This document shows positions 13,501 to 22,443 of a stretch of 64,000 nucleotides of DNA, one piece after another. The position numbers and the translations under genes are program-made. Every line of letters begins with the position of its first letter. Position 1 is the stretch's first letter. The notes below the pieces were generated by a model. That model searched no databases and had not been told where the DNA came from. It was given only the letters and a program-made list of their open reading frames with translations. Source of the DNA: Volvox africanus (lineage: Eukaryota > Chlorophyta > Chlorophyceae > Chlamydomonadales > Volvocaceae); the NCBI GenBank assembly GCA_030268105.1, contig BSDZ01000078.1, forward strand, positions 4,329,001 through 4,393,000. Direction: 5' to 3'.

Positions 13501-13722
13501 GTATCCGACATAATCCTATGCAAAAATGGCGCTGTATTCCCAGTGACTTCTAATATCATGTTTCTCTACCTAGCTTGGAACGTGCTCGATACAACGCTGA
13601 AGCCTCAAGCCTTGCCTTCCGTCTTGCTCCGGGATGCTCTGGATGCCCGATCTGACGCAGGGAACAAGATCGCTCCGGAACCGTCCGGACCTCCCAAGCC
13701 CCCCACCAGCACCACGCCCTAA
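7594..13722 (+). CDS. LEA group 3-like repeat protein with two membrane segments (15 exons, 5' partial)
   Basis: I placed 15 exons by GT-AG sites and phase: 7594-7711, 8025-8180, 8558-8695, 8930-9009, 9298-9363, 9756-9821, 9997-10062, 10569-10634, 10835-10900, 11240-11350, 11639-11692, 11997-12062, 12427-12568, 13100-13318, 13574-13722 (TAA). They sum to 1563 nt, 520 residues. Order: Pro/Ser-rich (1-39), Gly-rich (40-91), hydrophobic segment (about 107-123, VLYILLGLGGVWLGW), LEA_4-like 11-mers (about 140-351, e.g. STAKDVKYSAE, DTAKDAEHAVK), second hydrophobic segment (about 428-449), Pro-rich end. Six exons are exactly 66 nt, each two 11-mers bounded by phase-0 introns. The intron after 9821 begins GC rather than GT. 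LEA group 3 proteins form amphipathic helices that protect membranes and proteins under desiccation or cold; that role here is inferred. The start codon and targeting sequence upstream of 7594 were not found. Confidence 0.82.
8236..8392. repeat. GAT/GGT trinucleotide repeat in an intron
   Basis: Interspersed GAT, GGT and CAT triplets fill the intron between the Gly-rich and membrane-segment exons of the LEA-like gene. They create long open frames of Asp, His, Met or Gly that are not coding. Confidence 0.9.
9601..9690. repeat. CCCCCCGTAG decamer minisatellite
   Basis: Nine or so tandem units of about 10 bp (CCCCCCGTAG, with CCCCCCATAG variants) lie in the LEA-gene intron between the exons at 9298-9363 and 9756-9821. 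It is a simple tandem repeat without unique spacers. Confidence 0.9.
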
Positions 13723-15902
13723 AGAGGCGGCATCGGCCCTTTGTGGAGGCGGTTTCATGGCCGGGCAGCTGGCGCCGCCAATGATGTATGCCTGTGGCGT
13801 CGACGACATCAGCAAAATAGAGAAGATGATGCGACATATGGATGATTGCGGATTGCGGATACGGTTGAGGTGGTCGCGCGGACACTAAAGACGTTTGGTG
13901 ATTGCAGACTGGGTGTAGAGCCTTGGCGGCGTTTTGAGATAGGGGGCTGCTTTCCCCAACTGAGTGCCCCTCGTGGAGCCTTCCCCAGTCTGCTGCGCGT
14001 GTCTTGAACATTTCAAGTTGTGGATTGTTGGGGCCCGAAGGACAGAAAGGAGTGTTGGTAGTTGGATTTTCGTCGAGTCCTAGGCGGCCTCCTGATGTCA
14101 ACCTAATTGCAGCAACAAGAGAAGCAATAATGGGGACGTCTGTTCGCACTCCCATAGCACCGCGTGACATGGCGCCGGGCCCGAGGGGTTCACGGACAGG
14201 TGATTGGTGAAGATTTCAAATCTTCACCCATCAAAGAGCAAGTTGCTCTTTGCAAGCGAGGACTTGCATGTGGGTCTGTGTGCACATGTGTAACCACCGT
14301 GCACTTGGTTTTTCGCTGTGTCCAGCGAACCTGTTGTCGAACCGTAGTGGATGCATATTCCGTATAGCACATCAGGATTTCCAGGGCCCGAGGCTGATTG
14401 TGCGGAGCGGCAATGGAGGGAAATGAGTTTTATGTTTATGTAACGGAATCTATTGGGCAGGCTTGCAAAACACATCACTATGGGTTTGTGAGCTCACCAT
14501 GCTGTATGGCTAAAATGACTAATTCACCAACCCAGCAGCTGCATTGCCGCACGGATGGACAATACCGTCAATAACAGTATTCTGCTCCGTGTCCAGCAAT
14601 AGCTCCTGTTTCAGGAATGCAGTGCTTTCTGAATACAATCATTGTGCTTCTCCTTCTCATTCTGCGGCTTAAGTGAGGGCCAGGTCGCAGTGGTCCCAAT
14701 CCACCGCTCCTGTCTGCAATTTATTTGCGAGTTTAGGGGTTCCTCCACCAAGTAATCACACTCTTATCCAACGAGCCGATCAAGGATCCGGAGTCCAGCC
14801 CCCTCGGCATTCGATGCTAATTTCAGCGCCAGACTTTGTATTGCAGCCCACTAAGAGCGGCTTAAGACATAAAAGCAATTACAAATCATCGTAGGCAACG
14901 GATGAACATTCATCCGGTGGGAGGTGCACTGGGTATGGACGGGGCCAACGGTGATGTCGAAATCGGCAGGGGGGACCCGGAAAAGGGGGGCGTCTGTGAG
15001 CAGCAGCATCCCAATAGGACTTACCACCACCACTTCCACCTGTGGCGCGCACCCTGCTTGTCGTTGCTGCAGTCTCTTGCCGCATCACGCAGTCCGCATC
15101 ACTGGCCATGCGAATCACCACCCGTATGCTGCAGTGCAGCACGCCTAGTTGCCAGGGCCAGGCAGTAGCACAACCAGCACAAAAGGGCCCACCTACATCT
15201 GATATCTTGGTTTCTGACTTTTCCATAGTCACTTAGGCAATCTGCAGTTTTATTAGGTGTCATTTTAAATTTATGCCACCTTTTCTTCCATGTGCTCTTG
15301 CTGAAGCTAATCCTGCCTTAGTCCTCTCAGAAATCAACTCCCTTTCGTATTCAGCTAATGAAGCAAAAATGCTAAAGATTAAGGTAGGTGGGCCCTTTTG
15401 TGAAATCACGGTAAGAAATTAGAGCAATTAAGGGCTGTACAACGGCTATTGAGTCGAAAACTAATTCCGTTAGAATCACTTATTTGCTATAACGCGAGTT
15501 GCCAATTTATTGGTGGAATTATATTGACCATATTTATCTTCTTTTCCATAACGTAAATATTATTTGATCTATGTATATTATGAATACCAAAATAAAATCT
15601 GTGCAATATTTACTGACATTCTACTGAAATTGATGTATTGCTTAATCCTTTCGAGGCTAATTTTACAGAAAATATTAATAGCGCAAGATTTCCTACCTGT
15701 GATATTAATGTATATTACAACGGTGTCGGTAGAAATACTGCAAAATAATTGCAAGCCTTTATCCCATCCCATGCATAAAGAAAGAGCACTTGCAGCTGCA
15801 CTTTGCCAAAAAGGAAAAAATTATCTTTTCACAGTAGCAATATCTTTAAGCGGAAATAATTTACCGTTTAATATTCATGGTGTGTTGGTATCACGTACAT
15901 CA
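13723..15902. other. No gene; AT-rich towards the right
   Basis: This stretch holds the 3' flank of the LEA-like gene. From about 15240 the composition turns strongly AT-rich, with many ATATTA words and no exon-like GC-rich frames. TGTAA, the usual volvocine polyadenylation signal, occurs at about 14287, roughly 565 nt past the LEA stop; it is a possible but unproven 3' end. Confidence 0.45.
14206..14252. repeat. Two adjacent perfect palindromes
   Basis: The first, 14206-14228, has arms GGTGAAGATTT and AAATCTTCACC around one C. The second, 14232-14252, has arms CAAAGAGCAA and TTGCTCTTTG around one G. Only three bases separate them. They are long and exact for non-coding algal DNA. Their role is unknown. 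Confidence 0.75.
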
Positions 15903-15959
15903 GCACTATAACAAGGAATTCGTGCGTTAGCTCGCGTTAGGCTCGCGTTGGGGACCCCT
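15903..15959. repeat. GCACTATAACA terminus with GCGTTAG words
   Basis: GCACTATAACA at 15903-15913 is followed by ATTCGTGCGTTAG and further GCGTTAG units up to the left LTR of copia A. The same arrangement occurs inverted at 44412-44360, which suggests a terminal inverted repeat of a DNA element that copia A invaded. Confidence 0.55.
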
Positions 15960-16145
15960 TGTTGAACATCGGTCGGAACAATAGTGGAGACCATGCGCGA
16001 TAGACAGGACAAATGCGAGTACGGCATTGGTACGAATGTCTATTGTCCCTATTATGTGGAGTCAGTGCGATATGCTAAGACTTTAGCACTTATGTAACAA
16101 ACTACGGAGTTGCTTCCTTGTCCAACTGCGTGTCGCATTCTAACA
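15960..16145 (+). repeat. Copia A 5' LTR (186 bp)
   Basis: It starts TGTTGAACATC and ends CATTCTAACA, the TG...CA termini of an LTR. It differs from the copia C LTR (38323-38508, reverse strand) at a single position that I could see. Confidence 0.95.
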
Positions 16146-16158
16146 GGTTATGAGCCCC
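16146..16158 (+). other. Copia A primer binding site (half-tRNA type)
   Basis: GGTTATGAGCCCC directly follows the 5' LTR. It is complementary to the anticodon stem-loop (GGGGCTCATAACC, anticodon CAU) of a methionine tRNA rather than to a tRNA 3' end. Half-tRNA priming of this kind is known for Drosophila copia and related elements. The same site follows the LTRs of copia B, C and D. Confidence 0.8.
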
Positions 16159-16248
16159 GAGTCAACGCATTAGGCGGCAATTCCTAGTTTAGGTATCTTT
16201 CCTCTGTTTCGCTGGTCTAGCGACGCTCTGGTCTAGAGCAAGGAAGAT

Positions 16249-16792
16249 ATGGGTGCTGAAGACAAGGCTGTTCAATGGGCCCTGGACGGCAAGAACTATT
16301 GGACATGGCAGCGCACTGCCAAGTACCACCTGATCGAGAAGGACCTCTGGGATTCAAATCAGGATCTACCAGCTGCAACTCCTGCATTATCATTGAAGGC
16401 CAAGTGCAGGCTTATAAAGATAACAGATCAGAGGTATCACAAGCTGATTGACCAGGCAGCTACGGCGGCTGACGCTTGGACAGAAATCAGGAACACCTTT
16501 ATTAAAATATCGGCTCTTACTTCCTTGGTAATACACGAGGAACTGTGTGAGCTAAAGCAGACAAGCGGGAAGAGCATCGAGGAGTACTACGATGCGGTCG
16601 ACGAATTGCAGGAGAAAGCTAAGTCCATCAATTGTGTCATCACTGAAGATCATCTTTTAAGTTCCTTCGCCAAGGGTCTTCTACCACAGTTCAACGTGAC
16701 GGTAGAAGCATACCTCGCTGGTAAGAAGTCCGACGAGGTAAACATCAAGAGTCTAAAGGAGTCTCTACAGGCTGCCAAGTTACAACTCAACC
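16249..16792 (+). pseudogene. Copia A gag, 5' portion (split by copia B)
   Basis: It opens at ATG 16249 (MGAEDKAVQWALDGKNYWTW) and encodes the UBN2-type Gag capsid region with the motif GKSIEEYYDAVDELQEK. The frame is open up to the insertion point. Codon phase continues exactly at 22444 once copia B and one copy of the CAACC duplication are discounted. The interrupted host frame therefore spans 1386 codons including the stop. Gag forms the particle that packages element RNA. Confidence 0.93.
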
Positions 16793-16883
16793 TGTTAAAG
16801 TCAGCAAAGCGCCCGGCCCTTCCCTGGGCCATATTCCTTGCTCTGACATCCTTTCGTATATGAGTGTTGCTCACATTCCAACA
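16793..16883 (-). repeat. Copia B 3' LTR (91 bp)
   Basis: TG...CA termini on the minus strand; direct repeat of 22348-22438 with a few mismatches. At 91 bp it is very short for an LTR. Confidence 0.95.
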
Positions 16884-16970
16884 CCCCCCCGTGAGCGACA
16901 CTCCGTCGAGCTTCATGGACTCCCGATAGCTGCCTTGTTCCGGCCTCCCTGCCCTGGTCAACAGCCAACG

Positions 16971-17027
16971 GGATTCGAACCGGCGACCTCTCGGCCAGCC
17001 GCGTACGTGCGCTTGGGGCTCATAACC
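16971..17027 (-). other. tRNA-like fragment in copia B 3' region
   Basis: On the minus strand the order is GGTTATGAGCCCC (17027-17015, a second copy of the primer-site sequence), TGGCCGAGAGG (16997-16987, box A-like) and GGTTCGAATCC (16981-16971, exact box B consensus). The two boxes are too close for a functional tRNA. It may be captured tRNA sequence. Confidence 0.4.
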
Positions 17028-17377
17028 TATTTAAACGTAGACTATCAGACACTAGGAAGCCTGACGAAAGAATGAGAGTGACGTTACGTATTATCTGATA
17101 GTATAGAAGTCCAATCGTTCTGGAGTCGGCACATATACTTGTGCGTATAGCACTACAAACAGTACGAACGTGGGTCGATAGCTTACCGCCGAGTACAGCT
17201 ACAACAGCGGGATTGTTGCTAGTATGGATCGCTATATCCAACTGATATACCATTTTATAACACGCCCCCTCGAGACATGCCTAGCAACAAGTGAAAGAAG
17301 ATAATTCCAACCAGGGAATCTTCTTGAAACCGAAAAGCTAAAGCCAAATGAGTTCGCCCCAAACAAACTTAGAAAGC

Positions 17378-20300
17378 TTACTCGGCCAACCCCATCGCCG
17401 TAATGCACTTCTTAAACTTTATCTCTCCAAGTGCCTTGGGTAGCACATCTGCTACCATATCCTCCATCAAACAGTGCGATAAGGCAACTTCCTTCTGCAG
17501 GACTCGTTCCCGCACTAGATGATGTTGCACATCGATGTGCTTAGAACGAACCGACATTATCGGGTTATTCCCAAGGCTCATCGATCTCTCAGAGTCCGTT
17601 CGAATGTGAATAGCCTGTGTCCTCAGACCCAAGTCTCTGCTCAGCTTGCGAAGCCAAAGTGCCTCCCGCACTGCAGCTGCCATGGCCTGGTACTCTGCCT
17701 CCACTGTTGAAGCTGCCGACGTGCGCTGCAATTGGCTGTTCCAGCTGATAGCTGCGCCGTTTAGCAAGAATACGTAGCCAGTTGTGGACCTCCGAGTGGC
17801 TGGATCTCCAGCCCAGTCGGAATCACTGTAGCCCACCATGGTGAGATCGCCATCTCCGTCATAGCATAATCCAAGCTCCTTGGTACCCGCCAGGTATCGC
17901 AGCACCCCCAAAGCCAAGCCCATGTGAACCTTAGATGGGTTGCCCATGAAGCACGCCAGAACGCTCATTGCCTGCGCGATATCCGGTCTTGTGCTCGTCG
18001 CCAGGTAGTTCAATTCACCGACAAGCGCCCTGTACTTGGTGTTGTCTACGAGCTCCTTGTTGTTGTCTTCTGCTGGCAGGGCTCTAGTACCAGGAGGTAG
18101 TGGGGTCTTTCGAGGCTTTGCATTGACGAGTTGATGTCGCTGCAGCAGCTCCTCAATGTAGTGTCGCTGCGATAGTTTTACCTCCCCGTGCGCTCCCCGG
18201 CTGATCTCCATGCCCAGGAAAACTTTTGCCTCTCCAAGATCTCGAATCTTGAAGGCTTGTCCGATTTCTGTTTTCACTCTCCTGATCATTGCCTCGTCTT
18301 CTGAGGTGATGATGATGTCGTCCACGTGCACCAGCAGGTAGACGATCTCCTTCTCGTCCTTTTTGATGAACAGTGCTGGGTCCGCTACTGACGGTTTGAA
18401 CCCCAGCTTGTCCAGCTCCGCCGCTAGCTTCATATACCAGCAGCGTGGGGCCTGTTTCAGCCCGTAGATTGAGCGTAGAAGCCTGCACGCCTGCTCTGGA
18501 TCTGCTGACTTGTAACCAGGCGGCTGCTGCATCCAGAGTGTTGTACCTCTTGTTCGCGTTTGCTCATAAGTATCTGCACGTCTGGAGACTTTCGACACCG
18601 ATGCGCGAGCACTTGCAAGTACAGCAAGGCAAGTGAGAGCAAACAGAGACAGCGGAAGACTTCAAACAAGAAGAGATATAACTTACAGTCTTACAGATCG
18701 GAACGATGCGATGGACGAAATCGCCATCAGCGCCGGAAGCAAGCAATCATCACGCGGCGGTGATTAGCGAAGTTCAGGCTTAGCTCGGGCTATGTAGAAT
18801 AGCGTAAAGCAATAGTAATATAGAACACACGAGTGTTCTCCGGTATCGAATGTCTAGTCTTGCTTAGCCGTCCTCGCATCTGTTATACTCGCAGTATCGC
18901 AATGCCGTACGATTCACATTAGGAGGCCGATCCTAGATGTGACAATCCTACTGCGTATAGGCGATGTCTACGTATAACAACGTATAAGCCTTTCCGGCAT
19001 TTGCATGATGCAAGGGTCCGGATAACGATATCCGGTTGCAGGGCATGTGTCGCGATGAGTGCGGCGCTCTCAACGTGTGCTGTAATGAAGTAATATTATA
19101 TCAGATAATATTACTTATCGTTTCGTAGCACGAGCATAATGCGCACTTCAATGCTTCGGGCTTTCATGCATGCTAGGCGGATTTGCCATGATGCGATGTC
19201 GCGATGGTAATGACAACATGCCAAATGCATATATAAATGTACACGAATACATTTATATCATGCAGATTCATTCATATGCAATGCGTTCATCACAATAGCA
19301 CTTCACCTTGTAGGATCACATCGACCTACGCATCGGCGGGAAACTAACCGTAGCACAACACAGAGCTCCTCCTCTAGCTCCCCGTTCAGGAAAGCTGTTG
19401 AAACGTCTAGCTGATGGATCGGCATTGCTTTAGCCGCAGCCACCGCCAGGAGCATACGAAGCGAAGCAAAACGCGAGGTTGGAGCAAAGAGCTCCCCATA
19501 ATCAATCCCCGCCCGCTGCTCGTAGCCCTTCGCCACCAAACGTGCCTTGTAGCGCTCGATCTCGCCATCCTCTGCACGTTTGACCTTATACACCCACCGA
19601 CAAGGCAGAATCCGCGCACCTGGCGGTGGTTTTGCTAGCTCCCAGGTCCCATTTGTGAGCTGTGCTGAGATTTCCTCATCCATGGCACTTCTCCATTCCT
19701 CAGCATATGGGCCGTCAGTGGCCTCCTGGTATGAAGCTGGCTCTGGTACTTCTTCCTCGATTGCAGCATTGATCCGCCCAAAGGTAACCCTTCCGTTAGG
19801 CTCATGCCTCCATTCAATCAGTCGCTTTCGCTCACGTAGTGGATAGCGACGTTCCTGCATATTAACGTCTGCACCGTCGTTGTTGTGGTTTTGCTGCTGC
19901 ACCGGCCCTTCGCCTGTCATAGCGTCTCCACCATTGCCTCCGCGGGACTGCGCTGTATTTTGCGTCCTGGGAAACTGTGCTGCTGGTATGCCTGCGTGCC
20001 TCTGTGGCGCCGCTGTCTGGCCGCTGCTGGTGGATGCACCATGGTTCACTTCAGCAGCTCCCTGGTCCATGTCGGTGTTGACCGGCGTATCTCCGCCGCC
20101 CCCTGGCGACGGAACGCCGCCAGACTCCTCGACATCCTCCTCGTCGGAATCCTCATAGCGATCTCCAACTGTTGACTCGTCGAACTTGACTGTCGAGTGG
20201 GTGCTGATGAGATTGTTGATCAAGATGCGGTACTGCCTCCCTTGCTCGTATCCAACCAGCACTCCTTTTTTACTCACGGGTTGCAGTTTGTTCCGCTTCT

Positions 20301-22260
20301 CCTTCGGCACGTGTGCATATGTGGTACTGCCGAAAACTCTCAGATGGCTTATGTCCGGCTTCACCCCCATGAACGCCTCATGGGGCGTTACTGATGCCCC
20401 CACGACTGGTGAAACGTTGCGCAAAAGATTTGCCGTAGCCATGGCTTCTGCCCAGAGCTTCTGCGGTAGTCCTGACTCCGCCAGCATTGCCCGGGTCTTC
20501 TCCAATAGGGTCCTGTTGAGGCGCTCCGCCGCCCCATTCTGCTCCGGTGAATACCCAACGGTCGTACCATGGATAATCCCTTTTTCGCCGAAGTAGGCGC
20601 TCATGGCTGAGTTAAGGAACTCGGTCCCACGATCCGTGCGTGCCTCCTTCACGCGACGGCCAGTCATATTCTCCAGCGCCTCGATCATTGTCTTGACCTT
20701 CTTTCAAACTGCGTCCTTGGTCTCCGTGAACGCAACAGTAGAAAATCCCGTGCAGTCGTCCAGCAATGTAGTAACGTACCGGGATCCACCTATCGAAGTC
20801 TCAGGCATAGGTCCACAGACGTCCAGGTGTATCAGGCCCAGAGGTTTCGCCGCCTTGTGTCCAGTGGACGGGAATGGTCCACATGTTTGCTTTGCATAAA
20901 TGCAGGGCTCGCAGATCCGCGACCTGGCTGCTTCCAGACTCACACGATCCAAATCCATGCCAGTTACCATGTGTTCCCGGCACATACGTTCCAGGCTCTT
21001 GTAGCCCAGATGCCCCAAGCGCCGATGCCACAGCGCTGCCTTCAAGCCTTCTGACCCGACCGCCGCACATGAGCGGTCTTTCTTGGCTAAACGCCCTGCT
21101 GTGTGATGGCGAACAACATAGAGGCGTCCCACTTTGTCTGCGCGTAGGATTGTCCTCCCCTTTGCTTGCACGAGTGCTTTGTTGTGGCCCAGCTGGATGG
21201 TGGCGCCACGCTCATCAAAGATCCCTGCTGAGATCAACTTCACTGTCGCCTTGGGCACCACATAGACGTTCTTGAGCTCAATTTGCAGCCCCTTGACGGT
21301 GTTACTCCACATGGTGTAACGGCCCACGTGGGTCGGCTTATACTTGGAGCCATCGTAGCCAACCACCGTGAACATTTCTTCTGGCTGCACAGCTCTCACG
21401 TCCTCCAGCTCTGTCGCGTCGTAGGTGATATGCCATTCTGACGCTGAGTCCAGGTGCCAGGCGTTCGACCGCGACTCGTTTCCAACTGCATACGCCATTT
21501 TTGTGGGCTCCCTGCGCTGAAGGTTGCCCCCACCGCGTCCATAATTTTGTTGTTGGTCTGCCAGGCGCTTCTTGCATACTCCGATAAAATGCCCTGGCTT
21601 GCCGCAGTAATGACAGATAGCGTTTGACTTGCTCCTCTGCTTACTTTGTTGATTACGGCCTGTAGAGCTTGCGTTGCCACCACTTCGGTGTGTGATGTAT
21701 GCGGATGATGACTCCCTGTTGTCATCGTCCGGTATCACATACGCCATGAGTCGCGCGACCACTTGCGAGAAGTCCAGCTCTCCTTCACGCATTGTCAGGG
21801 CTGTTGTTACCACATGATACTTGCTCGGAAGTCCTTTGATGACAATTGTAGAGAGCTCCGTGTCTGCGACTGCATGTCCCACATCCAGCAAGTCCTACTG
21901 TAGCTGTCGCGCGCGGCTGATATAAATTGGCAGCTCCTCTCCATTAGCCATTTTAAAATCACTTAGCTCCTGTCGTAGTGCTACCTTTCTCGTGTTGCAG
22001 GTTGATGCGAACGTAGCCGCCAAAGCGTCCCAGGCGGCCTTCGCATTTGCCGCCCAAACAATTGTTTGGAGGTGATGGTTCTTTACGTTCTTGGCCATCA
22101 CACTCTTGACCTTGTCGGAGATGATGACATCCGCCTCTGCAATTGGTGCTTGTAGCAGGGCGCGACTGTATCCAAGCTCCGCGCACAACAATTGGAATCG
22201 TAGTTTCCAAGTTGAGTAGTTGTGTAGGTCCAGCGGCTCGTCCAGCCTATCCTTTCCCAT
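17378..22260 (-). pseudogene. Copia B gag-pol, disabled
   Basis: Gag starts at ATG 22260 (MGKDRLDEPLDLHNYSTWK). An in-frame TAG at 21897-21895 breaks gag and an in-frame TGA at 20706-20704 breaks integrase. The solo LTR then splits RT between LNGELEEEL and WMQQPPGYK. Recognisable parts in order: Gag zinc knuckle CHYCGKPGHFIGVC, protease LDSAS, integrase HHCC (WHRRLGHLGY...CEPC) and catalytic LDVCGP / TDRGTEF / NGAAERLNRT, RT VHVDDII, RNase H YSDSDWAGD and ending at 17378. With two nonsense codons and an insertion the copy cannot make its own proteins, although its LTRs remain. Confidence 0.93.
18539..19360 (-). mobile_element. Solo LTR of gypsy-1 family inside copia B RT
   Basis: This 822-bp sequence matches the 825-bp gypsy-1 LTR (32473-33297) in reverse orientation, with clear divergence in the 5' third. 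It is flanked by perfect 5-bp duplications CAGAG at 18534-18538 and 19361-19365. No internal sequence remains, as expected after LTR-LTR recombination. Hence the gypsy-1 family was active after copia B landed in copia A. Confidence 0.96.
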
Positions 22261-22347
22261 TGTGAAGACCTATAAACGCGAAGATCAACACTAGAATGGG
22301 CAAAAGATGTCAGGCTCCGCGGTCAACGATGACCGGGGCTCATAACC

Positions 22348-22438
22348 TGTTGAAGTCAGCAAAGCGCCCGGCCCCTCCCTGGGCCGTATTCCTTGCTCTG
22401 ACATTCTTTCGTATATGAGTGTTGCTCACATTCCAACA
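22348..22438 (-). repeat. Copia B 5' LTR (91 bp)
   Basis: It begins (minus strand) TGTTGGAATGTGAGC and ends GACTTCAACA, immediately before the primer site. A close relative is the LTR at 51504-51592. Confidence 0.95.
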
Positions 22439-22443
22439 CAACC

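Larger units (their letters stand above)
16793..22438 (-). mobile_element. Copia B: nested Ty1/copia element, reverse orientation
   Basis: It has 91-bp LTRs at 22348-22438 (5') and 16793-16883 (3'), a primer site (complement of 22335-22347) next to the 5' LTR, and a G7 purine tract next to the 3' LTR. Perfect 5-bp target duplications CAACC stand at 16788-16792 and 22439-22443. The LTRs differ at a few positions, so the insertion is not brand new. A solo gypsy LTR interrupts its RT (18539-19360). Confidence 0.96.

Noticed and set aside
15955..15959. Target duplication for copia A
   Set aside because: The 3' end of copia A is missing, so the 5-bp left flank has no partner; the flank of copia C (GTTTG) does not match it.
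16965..17030. Functional tRNA gene on the minus strand
   Set aside because: Box A-like and box B sequences are adjacent, leaving no room for an anticodon arm; no cloverleaf can form.
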